Positions 46,624 through 58,139 of a stretch of 64,000 bases of DNA are shown piece after piece. The first letter of the stretch is position 1. Each line of letters starts with the position of its first letter. A program made the translations under genes and the position numbers. Under the pieces are notes generated by a model. It was not told the origin of the DNA and did no database searches. It saw nothing but the letters and a program-made list of their open reading frames with translations. Origin of the DNA: Euglena gracilis (lineage: Eukaryota; Euglenida; Euglenophyceae; Euglenales); NCBI GenBank assembly GCA_039621445.1, contig CP154956.1:61936362-62000361 (forward strand), given 5' to 3'.

Positions 46624-49600
46624 GTATAGACTAGGGGCACACCGGCGGACAGTGGTTGTAAAAGGTGCATGGCATCAGGTGGTCCTCATGAAAACAAAAA
46701 AAACAAACAAACAGCCTGCCCGCAGTGTGAACTTGCAAACTCACGAGCTTGCGGACTTACGTCCTGAAAACCTCACCTGAAAAGTGCTGGTGTCCAAAAA
46801 GGAGGGATATCTACATTCCTGAAAACACAAAGCAACACGGCGAATGTGTTCTGAAAATAAAAATAAAACTGGTTTAAATATCAAACAACTCCTGATGAAG
46901 AGACGAAAAGCTGGTTGGTGGGCTTCTGTCAAGGGCTTCCCTGGATGGCATTGGTTGCAATCGGTGTGGTCCGCGTTGCGCTGCCATTCATACAGGCCGG
47001 AAAAGGTGTCTGGCCGGTCCTTGCAGACCCCACAGACGCGGACGTGCTCCTTGTCGTATCCCAGGCAGGCGTCCGCTGAAATGCCTCTCCCACAGCGGAT
47101 ACTGATCCCGGAAAGTCCCAAAGGAATGACATCTCAGCCCCCTTTAGATGTTATTAAATCAGATATTGATTCCCCATTTGCTCCTGAAGGCGGTGCCTAG
47201 CTGTTGCTCTGTGCACACTGAGGAACGTCTCTTGAAAGCTGCCAGGGCTGGCCAACAGCCTGTCCGGGGGTTGAACAGGGCTGAAAATCAAAAAGTCCAA
47301 AAACACATTATTTGATGTTTTGGGTGGATGGACAATGATCCAAGGATGCCGTGTCGCTCCCCCCCCCATCAACCTGTTCTTGGAAACACATGGTGACTTT
47401 TTTTTGGCCATTTTCATCCCTTGAAGCAGAGGGAGGGTCTTAAAAAAATGTTTACGAAAATGCGCGAAAAAATGCGCATGCTTCTGGACAAATTTTGCAT
47501 TTTCGTGATTTTTGTGCCTTTTCCTCTCAGATTTTGCACATTTTTGTGCATTTTCCCCCCAAAAAATGTGCAGAAATCATGTGGAATTATGAGGAAAATA
47601 TCAGTTTCAAACATATGCAAACATTGCAAAAACGGCCAAAAAAATTCGAAAAATTGGGGAAATCACAAAAAATTGCAAAAAAACAACAAAAAATGCACCA
47701 AAAAATGTGCCCAAAATGCGAAAAAAAAAAAAGCGAAACACATTTCCTCCCTGCTCAAAGGGACCACCCTGTCTTCTGTTGTGGTGTAACGCTTCTGATG
47801 AGTCTCTCTGGATGTTATATTTTCAGATGTTATTTTTTCCTGCGATAATAATCAAATCTTCTGGAATGAACAATTTGTTTTGGGGCAGGAACATAATTGC
47901 CCACCATTGGGCAGGCACGGGGGGGGGGTCCCGTGGGACCCTCCACGGGACTTCAATGGCAATGCATTCATTCTCATTTCTATTGGGTGTTTGGCGCCCA
48001 AATGCAAAATATTTGTATTTCCTCTTCTTTTGGGGGGTGACGATCTGAGAAGAAGCATCACATCCATGTGCATAACCCATTATCCTGGAAAATGACCTGG
48101 GCAGGCATCAGGGGGAAAATTGCCTGGTTCCCCCTGGATGCCCAGCGTCGTAAACAAGGTAAGTCCCTCCAGGCTCTGGCCACCTCCATGTACATAGACA
48201 GAGGGCGGACAGTCGAGTTTGGGTCCCAACCCCCCTCCCCCCCTTGTCTGGTTGAGTTTGGAGCTCGACAGGGGGCCCAGCGAGCCCCCCCCCTTAGCTA
48301 GTCCAGACCCCAAACCCCCCTCCCCCTCCCCCTGTGAAAAAAATTCATTTTACCCCTTGAGGGGTTCTCTGGGGCAGACCCCCCTGGTAGGTGGGAGGTT
48401 TGGACCCCCCCCCTATGGTGAATGATAGGGGACACGCCTCACCAAAAAGTCTGGAGAGTAAGCGACAGCCAGATCCCAAACTCACAATCTTTGCATACCA
48501 ACGGGTACAATCTTCACAAAAGACCTTTCCACAATAACAGCAATGATACCTGAAGAGAAATGAGCTACGCTGGAAAAGTGGCAAGCAAAGGCTGTAGCTA
48601 TCTTCCACCAACAAAACAAGGAAGCAACAAAGGGTTCCTGAAAAATCAGCAAAACATACCGTCACCAGCTCACTTTCTGAGAGGAACTTCACCCCCCCCA
48701 AAAATAAAGCCCCTGGCTTCATAGTTGGGCAGGACCCTCAGGGTGGGTCTTTGTGTTATAGGGGGCTTTATATTTGGGGGGATCAACCTTTTTTTGGGTG
48801 GCCTCTATGACCTCCGGTGGCCTTCAATTGTGGCCAAATACCAATTTTATGGCAATTTTTCGTTAAGCACCTCTGATTTCCCCCCAAAATGTGCCATTGT
48901 TATCCAAAATGGAGCCGCATTGAAAAACATTTTGAAAAACCGTTGACAGAAATTCAGCTTAAACCCCCCCCCCAAATATAACCCCCCCAAATATTAATCC
49001 CCCCTGAGGACCTTGAAGTCCCGCCCGAATATAAAAACCTCCCTCCAGCGCGAAGCGCCGGACGGAAAAAAAAAGATAAAATCTCTCCTCAAATTGTGAT
49101 TTTTGGCAGACTTGGGAACAATTTTCACCAAAGACATGTGAAATTGCTCCATCGCCCGAAAAATGAAATGTTTGGGCGCATTTGTGATTTTGGACCGAAA
49201 AGTGACTACTCCCGCCAGGAAGTTGATTTTTCCGACCGAATATAACCCCCCCCCAACATGAAAACCCCCCATGGGGACTTGAATTTCCGACCGAATATAA
49301 AACCGGGGGGTTTTACATTTGGGGGCGGTTTAGGCAAAAGCAAACCACCTTCGACAATTGCAATTTGAATATGAAAGAGTTGAGGGCAAGTCACTTCCGA
49401 TGCACCACATTGCCACTTCCGCACTGCCATTCCTTTGTTGTCAAAACCCAGAGAACGGCACTTTCAGTGTCACTGCACCCCACTGTTTGTAGCCCTCTAC
49501 TTGGTGGACTGGTTTTCACGGTGTGAAAGCTGGATCGGATAACTACAACCTATTGCCTGGCACCATAACCTTCCTAGATACCCCACGCAGCCAAATCAGG

Positions 49601-52600
49601 TGGGCAAATAATCAACCGGGTCCCCTCAGCTCCTCCAAGCTTTTTTAAGGACTTGCTTCTGTTCGGAGTGTTGCACAAAAAATGCAAATTGAGTGTTCAT
49701 GTGGACAAAATGGGGACCTTGGTACAGTAGAGTGCAGACATGGACGTCCATGCATGCACAAACAGAAAATGTGATAGCCACTGTTTGCCACACTGTGCAC
49801 ACGGAGTGAGCACAAATTGCTACGTTTGGGCGGGAGTAAAAAAAAACACGTCACCTTGGGGAAAAGAAAAAAACTCAAATGTGTTCCCCCCCCCAAATAC
49901 AAACAAAAGAAGCATACTTTGTCAGCTTTGCCATCGGTCCCCAGAACGGCTTCGCACAGCTTTCGCATGCCTTCGCCTCGGAATCCCGTTGCCATGAAGC
50001 AGGACCAATCAAACCCACTCCTTCCTGCCGACAATATTCACAAATCCGCACCATGTCATGGATGCCCATATGTGGGATCTTTGCACGAAACCTGGTGCAC
50101 TCATCGCAGAAAACCTTCCCACAATAGCGACAGTGATGCCTGAGATAACAAATGAAATGATTTCTTCTTTGATGGGTTAAACCGGCGTTTGAGACGCCGG
50201 GTTCAGGACAGAACCGGCGTCCCCCCCCCACGGGTTTTCGGACGCCGGTTCTGTCCTAAAACCCGGCGTTAGGAACGCCGGTTTTGTCCAAAACCCGGCG
50301 TCCGATTTTCATTCCTAAAAATGTCACCAAAAGTGCCCAAAAGTGGCCCAAAGCTCCTGGTATGACTGTTTTAACCATGTAGGACAATGATTTTTGCCAT
50401 TTGGGGACCAGTGGGGTGGATGTCCAAATTTCGTGAAATTGGCCCAGATTTTGATAAAGAGTACCGTGCGGCGTGGAAAGGTCTGATGAGCACCGCTGGT
50501 CGTCTGTTGAAAAGAGCTTTCGATCGAGGGGTAACTTGGTACCCTAACGTTGCACGCAGCCAGAGATACGCTTGCGATCGTCGGATCGGCCAGAATCTTA
50601 GTCGAAATTTGTGGTAATTTTCAGTGATTTTTGGTTTAAGATGCTGAATAAACCTTACAGAAACGTTTCTTCTCTTCGAAGCGACCACCTGAGGGGTTCT
50701 GGGGGGCACCAGAGTTGTGAAATTAGGATTTCCCAGTGACAGAAAGTAAGAGCTCCAGGCGGCGTCGCTGAATTTGGTGGTGATCGCCAGTCGTCTGATG
50801 AAAAGAGCTTTCGATCGAGGGGTGAGTTTGTACCCAGGCGATCGACACAGCCAGAAATACCCTCGCGATCGCCGGAATTTGGTGAAATGCAAGGTGGCGT
50901 GACATTGCAGATAAGTGGTCGGAGATTGGTCCTGGGAGTGTCCTTTGACCGAAGGGTGGGGACGCCGGTTCTGTCCTGAACCCGGCGTCTCTAAAACGCC
51001 GCTTTAAACAAGGGGTGGCGGACGCCGGTTCTGTCCAAAACCCGGCGTTCCAAACGCCGGTTCCGTCCTTCGGACGGAACCGGCGTTTGGAACGCCGGGT
51101 TTTGGACAGAACCGGCGTCCGCCACCCCTTTTTTGTAGTAGACACCGGCATTACTAAAAACGTTGGAGGCAATTTTTTCCAACGATGTGTTTATCTTGAC
51201 CTCGATTTCAACAAGCTGCCGGCTACCATGCCCCCCCCCCCATAGTGCATTTGAAGTGTTAGCGTACTTGAGTTTAAAAAAAATGCCCACAACCCTCAAT
51301 GGCTGCCATTCTTAAAAAAAATCTGCTTTTTAAAAAAAACATTTTGAATTTGTTTTAAACGAGCTGCCAGCTATGACAGTGGAAAGCTATAACCCTCGCA
51401 TTGTTGACAGGCGGAAAGCCTGCGATGCTGATCCGACACCCCCTTTGCCTCTTGCCTCTGCTGAGAGTCCCACAAGCAACTTCCTTTGGCCAACCCCCCC
51501 CCCCCCGCATGTGTCCCCCCCCCCGAAGTTGTCTTGTATCGGCCCTGTGGTCAGGCATTATTTCTTTGCACCTTTAAAAACCTGTTTAACTCTGAAAGAA
51601 TTGGTCCTGGAAAATTGTCGAAGGGATTGTAAAGTATCGGCAAAAACATGCCAACGCCGGGAAAAACCATGATTTTTGGAATCGCTGAAACATTTTCGAT
51701 CCACAACTCAAGAAAATGTTTTCAACCTGAACGGACGTTGGTTCGATGCCTGGATGGCTCTTTGACTGCCCTTGGAAAATAAACGCCTTAAGACTCTTGA
51801 AAATCCCAAAAATCCCCCAGACCTTTCTTTCGCTTGGCACCCACAGCCCGTTTTTATATTCGGACGGAAATTCAAGACCCCTAGGGGGGGGTTTTATTTG
51901 GGGGGGGGTTATATTTGGTCGGGAAAATCAACTTCCTTGGTGGTCACTTTTTCGGTCCAAAATCACAAACGCGCCCACCCTTGGGGGTCCAAACATTTCA
52001 CTTTTCAGGAGCAAATTTCACATGCTTTTGTTGAAAATTGTTCCCAAGTCTGCCAAAAATTACAATTTGAGGAGAGATTTTATCAAATTGTTTTCCTTCC
52101 GGCTTCGCACCGGAGGGGGGGGGTTTATATTTGGGCGGGATGTCAAATTCCTCAGGGGGGTTTTTAAATTCAGGGGGGGGGGTTTACATTGGGGGGGTTT
52201 ACCACAAGTTCCCCAAAACATTAATCTTTGAAACGTTTGGCAAAAGGCAAACAAAAAATCCAAAGTCTCCCAAAACATTAATCTTTGAAACGTTTGGCAA
52301 AAGACAAAAATCCATCAAACAGAGGGTGTAAACACCAGAAAGAAATTGGTCATCTAGTTTGGGGTAGGCCTGCTAGTATACTGAGCTCAAGAGTTCTACG
52401 CAACTCCTTACTCAATTGCGTTTTACACAGCTGCGCATATGGAGAGGGCTCATAGTGGCATTTTTTTGTTTTTGTAAAAAAAAACAAAACAACGTGTTTT
52501 TTTATAAAAAAGCAGTAAAAAAGCATCAAAAAAAAACAAAAGAAAAATTTCATTGAAAAAACTCGTTATGAAACGCCGAAACCATACTTCGAATCCTACC

Positions 52601-53831
52601 GAGTTCAAAAAGAAACAAAAAATGGTCAAAAACATCCAAAATGCAAAAAAAAATGACTTTTCCATTTTTTTTTGTGGAAAGCAGTTGTTGGCAGATCTGA
52701 CCTTGAAGTTCCCAAAAATGACTGAAAATATGCATTCAAAAATTTTTCCATGCAAATCCCAGTGGGTGTTTATTTGTTTTTTTTTAAAAAACATTGTTAG
52801 AATTAAAAAAAACAATGTCAAAAAAACAGGCTGGCCCACTATGAGAGGGCCGGGGTCAATTTTCGTGAGCATTCCATGCAAAATTTGCCTTTCCATGCGC
52901 ACCTCAATTCCCTTGAGCTTTTTTGTTGCACAAGCTGTCAAACCAAAAAACAGGCCCAAAATCATCCCAGGCACAATGCGTCGGGTGCCCAAAAAAACGT
53001 GTATTTGTCAGGGTTGCCGATGAGTTGTGCTGTGTGTTTTGTCTTTTTAACCATGCCGACAATGCCTGTGTGCCTTTCGTACTAATCTTCCAAATTACAT
53101 GTGCCTGAAACTTCTCGGTAAATTTTGTTCAATATTCCTTGAATGGATCAATGGTGCACAGGTGTTCACCAGTGAACAATTCAGAGCTGGCGCAGTGTTC
53201 ACCAGTAAACGGACCCTGATTCCTCACGTGAGGAAGCCCGTGAATGGTCAACGGTTTTACGGAGTTTCCACACCACCTTTTAATGTTCAAATTTCTCTGT
53301 AGAAATGTTGGATAAGGGTTTCTGAAAATGTTCTGATAAAGCGAACTCTTTTCCAGGCTGGCCAAAATCAGATAGTTATTTTTAAAAATGAAAACGTTGA
53401 AGCAAGTTGATTGTGGATCCATTTCCCAAAATGCTCATGATTTGGTGGAACCCCAACCCCAAACAATTCAGATAGCCCGCTTCCGATGGGGGGGGTCTAC
53501 AGGTTGAGGGCAGAAATACAAAATAAACCCTCGTGGCCAAACAGAATGAACCTCCCTTGTCAATCAACCCGTTCAAACCTTGTCAAACCAAGCCAATGTA
53601 TTCCCGAAAATTTTTGGTGTGCATGGACCGGTCAAGGCGTTAGGCACAATTAAATGCAAGTATGCATTACTTTAACGTTCCCCTGGGAACACACTTGCGA
53701 ATGAGCAAGCCAAACTCTTTTTGACAACATCCGCAGAAATGAACTAATTCATCTCTTGTCCACGTTGGTTGAGCACAAGACTTGGGAACTTTCTGCTCAC
53801 TGGCAGCACTTGTACTCTCCTCAACCATCAT
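45818..53831 (-). CDS. Gene F core: protein with three tandem FYVE-type zinc fingers
   Basis: FYVE fingers bind two Zn ions and usually PI3P on endosomes. Exons: 53695-53831, 49918-50139, 48482-48549 (donor could lie as low as 48443), 47075 down to about 46,930, possible mini-exon 46777-46818, 45818-45959 (stop TGA). Finger 1: WTRDELVHFCGCC, then RKHHCRYCGKVFCDEC and VRICEYC, with all eight ligands and the basic RKHHCR motif. Finger 2: WQRDSEAKACESC, KYHCCYCGKVFCEDC, VRVCGVC; zinc ligands kept but the PI3P motif is degenerate. Finger 3: WQRNADHTDCNQC, RHHCRGCGRIFCGKC, KVCSDC. Each finger is cut by an intron just before its HHC. MMVEESTSAASEQ at 53831 could be the start, but in-phase upstream exons suggest a longer N-terminus. 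The junction inside finger 3 is unresolved. Confidence 0.85.
47127..47850. mobile_element. Diverged second copy of the TACTGTCATAGG MITE
   Basis: AGATGTTATTAAATCAGATA near 47,150 and TCTGGATGTTATATTTTCAG then GATGTTATTTTTTCC near 47,812-47,840 mirror the 18.9-kb copy; it carries a nested M1. Confidence 0.6.
47230..47420 (-). mobile_element. MITE M1, copy 14, reverse, nested
   Basis: Reverse-strand core (GTTTTGGGTGGATGGACAAT) lies inside a diverged copy of the TACTGTCATAGG element. Confidence 0.65.
48690..49340. mobile_element. AAATATAAAGCCCC elements, two adjacent copies (3 and 4)
   Basis: 48,695-48,950 resembles the 43.3-kb copy; 48,960-49,330 is a related unit with GGGAACAATTTTCACCAAAG and AAATGTTTGGGCGCATTTG, shared with 51.85 kb. 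Confidence 0.65.
50185..50305. repeat. GCCGGTTCTGTCC inverted/direct repeats
   Basis: GACGCCGGGTTCAGGACAG, ACGCCGGTTCTGTCCTAAAA, CGCCGGTTTTGTCCAAAACC; the same unit forms the 51.0-kb hairpin. Confidence 0.8.
50460..50885. repeat. Direct repeat of about 130 bp, two copies
   Basis: 50,460-50,600 and 50,745-50,885 share AAAAGAGCTTTCGATCGAGG and CAGCCAGAGATACGC-like sequence. Confidence 0.75.
51010..51130. repeat. Perfect 59-bp-arm hairpin
   Basis: Arms 51010-51068 and 51072-51130, loop TTC; arm starts AAGGGGTGGCGGACGCCGGT and ends GGTTCCGTCC. Confidence 0.95.
51560..51800 (+). mobile_element. M1-related subfamily copy (aaggcgcctt type)
   Basis: ACCTTTAAAAACCTGTTTAA, GGAATCGCTGAAACATTTTC and TGCCCTTGGAAAATAAACGC place it with the copies at 9.3 and 26.6 kb. 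Confidence 0.55.
51850..52205. mobile_element. AAATATAAAGCCCC-type element, copy 5
   Basis: TTTATATTCGGACGGAAATT at left and GGGGGTTTACATTGGGGGGG at right; interior is the inverse of 49.0-49.3 kb. Confidence 0.65.
52200..52300 (+). repeat. Tandem duplication of a 54-bp unit
   Basis: CCCAAAACATTAATCTTTGA then AACGTTTGGCAAAAG occurs twice (from about 52,213 and 52,269). Confidence 0.8.
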
Positions 53832-54734
53832 ATTGCAAAAAAGAGCTGCAAATAAATGGCTGGGGAGGCATGCTATGGAGCACTGGCTGGACAAAGCAAC
53901 GCCAACAAGAAGAGTCCAAAAAAGCAAAAAAATCCTTTATTTGAGGTCAATTCACCAAATTTGAATTTTTATGTGAATCAATTCTAGTTCAGTTGAGTTT
54001 TGTGCAAAGCAGAAAACATTGGGCCAAAGCAGACTGGGCACGCTGTTTGTAACAGGTTTCAACAAAAATTATCGGACAAATGTTTTTGATTGATTTTCTT
54101 TTGGGGACCCCAAGCAGAGGGAGGGGGTCAGAGGGGGGGGTGCTCCACGGCGCGCACCACGGCGCCTTCCCGACCTGAAAGATAACCAAAAAGGACAAGT
54201 TCACATTTCCCCCAAAAAGCCAAAATTTGGCCCATGCCTGAGCAAAACCGTGCCCCGAAACTGCATTAAATTTCCGTTGGATTCCTTCAAATTTTTGGAG
54301 GTCTCAAATTCGGGTGACGGGGGGGTCATAGCGTCTGCCAAACGGACATTTGAGCTTTGTGCAGGGAAATTTCAAATGGGAAAGCACAACAATTACTGAA
54401 AAAATACCGTTTTCTCAACATTGCCCCCAACATTTGTCATCAAGCCTTTCAGTGAAAAGTCCCCCCCTAAGCTATCGGCACCGTGGGGGGACTGTATGTC
54501 GTATGTATGCCCCCCTACGCCTGCATTCCGGTCCTTCGCTATATTTCAACTTGTCTTTGGGGTAACGCGGGCCGTACGGCAATCCTCGCAACCCTATGGT
54601 GGTGGGGAGGGCGACCCCCCCCACACCACTCTGCCCCCTACCCCCCAGCAAGCCTTCCTGTATTTGCGGGGGTGGTCGCCAGGCTGACAGGTCCACGCCT
54701 CCACCTTCTCGTCCAATGTCCGCTTCAGCTCAGC

Positions 54735-55740
54735 TCACTGCTGGGCCGCCCGCGTCGTTGCACAGCTATGGCCTCAAGCTCCTTGTGCTCCTACTGCGGA
54801 GGGTGACACCCGGAAAACTACACTCCAATAAAATTCGTCAACTTAATGCAAAAGGGTCCATTTCAGCCTATTTTCACATTTTTTTTCATTACCGTCTCGT
54901 TGCCCTCCAACAGCCTTCCAAGCATGTTTTTTTCATCTTTCCGCCTGTTATTGGTGTCACAATGGTGGGGTCGCCCCCCCCCCCCCGGGATTTTGGGGAT
55001 AAACTTTTTTTACCCCCAAGACATCCAAAGAAGTTGAACATCCCAAAAAGTTGCCAAAAAAGATCCCTTCTGGGTTGAATGCGAATGGCTCGGGGGGGGG
55101 GGGGCTGGGTCCCCTCCCCCCCAAGCTGTTCCCCCCCCCCCGCACTATTCCCATTGGGCCGTAAAGGGTCCCGGGGACGGGCTCGGGGGGGGGGGTACTC
55201 ACCAAATTGCCCAGGAATGAAAAGTTTCCATTTTTGCACTGAAAAATTTGCATTTTTGGCCAACTCTCCCCACAAACACAAGTGCAATTCCTAGCAAAGG
55301 CACCTTCAATGAAACTGCTTCCAAATAAACCTTGCAGATGTGCCAAATATTTTTCAGCATCATGAATCAACCAATCAAACGAATCTTGCCCTTGCCAAGA
55401 ACCACCGTCCGGCACCAATAGGGGATGGTTCACCATTGGAAGAGGGCAGGGCAACAGCCTTTGGCCTGAAAAACTTGTCCATGTTTCGATCTATGTTCAC
55501 AAAAAATGGTCACCCTCCGCGTCCCAGATTTTCGCCGGGCACATTTTTTTCGTCGTCCAAAGGAAAAATACACACAAATCTGAGTGACGTCACAGAAAAA
55601 GTGTGGGGGGCGACAATCCCCCCCCCCCCGAGTCCCCCCCCCGCGTCCCCCCCCCCCCGCGTCTCGAACCACCTCCAAGCATTGGTGTTTGCCGCAACTC
55701 GGCAGTGACCCTACCGAACGTGTCAGTCAACCGCTTGGCC
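54735..55740 (-). CDS. Candidate upstream coiled-coil exons of gene F
   Basis: Three exons chain in phase: 55673-55740 (AKRLTDTFGRVTAELRQ), 55331-55465 (DSFDWLIHDAEKYLAHLQ, good acceptor GTTTTTCAG), and an exon whose acceptor is near 54,735-54,760 (ELKRTLDEKVEAW). Joined, exons 2 and 3 give a continuous heptad-like helix across the splice site. A further small exon may begin after TTATCTTTCAG near 54,160. They lie directly 5' of the first FYVE exon on the same strand, as expected for a coiled-coil/FYVE endosomal tether, but no join to 53,831 is proven; they could be a separate gene. Confidence 0.5.
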
Positions 55741-56339
55741 CTGTCAAGTTCCCCCCCCCCCAAACTTCCTGGCCTCTCCCATGGCAAAGGCATTTTCTTC
55801 CCACAAACTTCTCGTCCAACACTCCACCCGTGTGCTGTCCTACATCTCGAACTTCTCAGTCAACCACCGCTGTCTCTGTCATGTTTCGGTCAACCCCTCA
55901 GCCATGTCAAGTTCCCCCCTTGAAATTCCTGGCCAACACCATAGCCCAGTCATGTTCGACCCCCACCCAGGCAGGGCTGAGGCATTGTTTTAAAACAAGT
56001 GTTTTTAAACAAGTTTTTTTCCTATTTGCAGTGTTTTATTTAAAAAAAACACTCTTTTTTGAAACAAAAAACCGGTTTTCAACTGTTTTTTATTCATGAA
56101 AGTTTTTTTGCTTTGTTTTAAAACAAAAAAAACGTCAGCCCTGCACCCAGGTGGATGCGGGGGGGGGGGGAGGGGGACGCGGGGGGAACAACCCCTTGCG
56201 ACATCGTCACATCACATTTCTGCCAGGTAAGCACTTGTTGAGAATGGTTTCAAGGAGCACGAAGTGAATGTGTTTCATTGTGTCGCAGCTCAAGGGCTTG
56301 CTTGAGGCACCAAGTCCCGGTCATTTCAGTCATGGCCAA

Positions 56340-56630
56340 TGCAAAGGCTTTGGCCATGTCCCAAAAATAACAAAAATCCCTTGTGTTGCCAACCCATTTT
56401 GGGGGCAAATCCCTTTTGTTGCTCAACTGTCCGAGGGCCCCAAAATAACAAAACCCCTTGTGTTTCCAAGTCGCTTTCGGGGGCAAATCCATTGCTTTCC
56501 AAGCGTTTTGGGTGGCAAATGTGTTTTGTTGCTCAACTGTTGGCTTGCCCCCAAAAACAAAATACGTTTCCAAGCCGTTTTGGGGGGCAAATCCCTTGCG
56601 GTTCCAAGTCATTTTGGGAGGACATCAAAA
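56340..56630. repeat. Degenerate tandem repeat (~58 bp units)
   Basis: Repeated TTTTGTTGCTCAACTGT, TGTTTCCAAG and TTTTGGGGGGCAAATCCCTT. Confidence 0.6.
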
Positions 56631-56869
56631 AAGGGGGGGGGGGCTTTGGTCATGGGGTGGGGGTCGACCGAGGGCGACCGAACTTGCAAAGGGGGGAGGT
56701 CTCGTTGTGGGGGTCGACCATGGTCGCCGTCGGTCGACCCCCACAACCGAAGTTCGTTCGCCCTCAGTCCGCCCCACGACCGTGGGCGACCGAGGCGATG
56801 GTGGGCCGACCATGGTCCACCCCCACTACCCCCCCCCCCCAGAGTGCTAAACGGTAGACTGGGGGGGGG

Positions 56870-57040
56870 GGGTAGTGGGTTGTCGGCCGACTAGTTGGAC
56901 GACTACCCAATTGGTCGGCCGACTAGGCCTGGTTGGTAAATAGTCAGCGAGACGGGGGGGGGGGGTAGTTGCTAGTTGGCCGACTAGTCGGATGACTACC
57001 CAGTCTAATGTACTAACGGGTCAAAACCGCCGACTTTTGA
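56870..57040. repeat. Palindromic GTCGGCCGACTA cluster, left copy
   Basis: GGTCGGCCGACTAGG, GTTGGCCGACTAGTCGG, then AACGGGTCAAAACCGCCGAC. Matches 58,630-59,045. Confidence 0.7.
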
Positions 57041-57489
57041 GCCCCCCCCTGAAAAAAACTTTTGTCCAAATCACCTCAACACCAGTCAAACCCTCCCAAA
57101 TGGCTCCAGAACCCCCTAATTGGGGGTGAATATGCAAAAACTTGGGGGAAAATGTCCATTTTGGGCCACTTTGACAAAAGAACACCTCTCCCCATTGGAT
57201 TTTCAATATAAGTCAAAATTCAAACGGCAAAAAAAATCACCATTGTTTGGGTCGAAAATTTTTTCACCTCAAACCTTGGGAGTTATTTCCATTTTTTTGA
57301 CAATGCCAAGCCAGAAATTTGATGAAAAGCGACCAAAATCGCCATCAAGCATGAAAAAGCAGGCTGAAATGATGAATGAAAAGAAAGGTTGAAGTGACGA
57401 AAGTTGTTGCATTGTATGAAAATGGAAGGCTCAATTCTCGGGTCATGGGGGGGTCACGGGGGGGGGGGTCACGGGGGTGGCACCCCCAA

Positions 57490-57790
57490 TATAATGTCAA
57501 AAAGGACTTAGCCCTCCAAGTATGTTGCCAACATAGAAGGGATTTTGTTATTTGAGGGGGGGGCGGGGGGGGGGGGGGGGGGGGGGGGGGGGGCGGAGCC
57601 CCCGCCTATGCCAAAGTGAGCCACAAAAACGACTTAGCCCCCGAGTATGTTGCCAACACAGAAGGGATTTTGGTATTTGAGGGGGGGGTGCTGGGGGGTA
57701 GCGCCCCCCCCCCCGCCTGTGTCAAAATTTCGCACAAAAGGACTTAGCCCTCCAAGTACGTTGCCAACATAGCCCCCTAATTGGCTAATT
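57490..57790 (+). repeat. Three tandem units of ~120 bp with G runs
   Basis: AAAAGGACTTAGCCCTCCAA then TATGTTGCCAACATAGAAGG starts at about 57,500, 57,627 and 57,736. G-run lengths are unreliable. Confidence 0.8.
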
Positions 57791-58139
57791 GGGGGTCCGA
57801 AGGAGCCCGGCCATTAGCCAAATAGGGGGGGGGGAGGGTATGTTGGGCGGGAGGTGGGGGGAGGGGGGTTTGAGGGCAGCCGCGCGGCCTATTTTTGTGT
57901 CCAAAAAGTGGTCATTTTTGCCTTTTTCGGGCCATTTTTGCTCAAAAATGCTTTTTTCTATGCTGGGCACAGTGGGGGGAGGGGGGTCGAGGGGGGGGGC
58001 GAGCGGCCGCGCGGAGGGGGGGGGGGGCGGACTCCGAGCGGCATTTGGTAATACAGAGAAGGCGGTTGTAATTGTGGACCTCGATGCTGCCCATTGCGAC
58101 GCTCATGTGCTTGACTAGCTTCGAGGCAACAACACAGAC

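Noticed and set aside
47414-47848. Lys/Asn-rich frames at 47.4-47.8 kb
   Set aside because: A/T-rich low complexity inside a decayed MITE.
52350-53023. Phe/Lys-rich frames on both strands
   Set aside because: Homopolymer T/A tracts produce them; no splice sites or motifs.
56250-56612. 120-codon minus frame
   Set aside because: Lies in a tandem repeat whose unit simply lacks stops in that frame.
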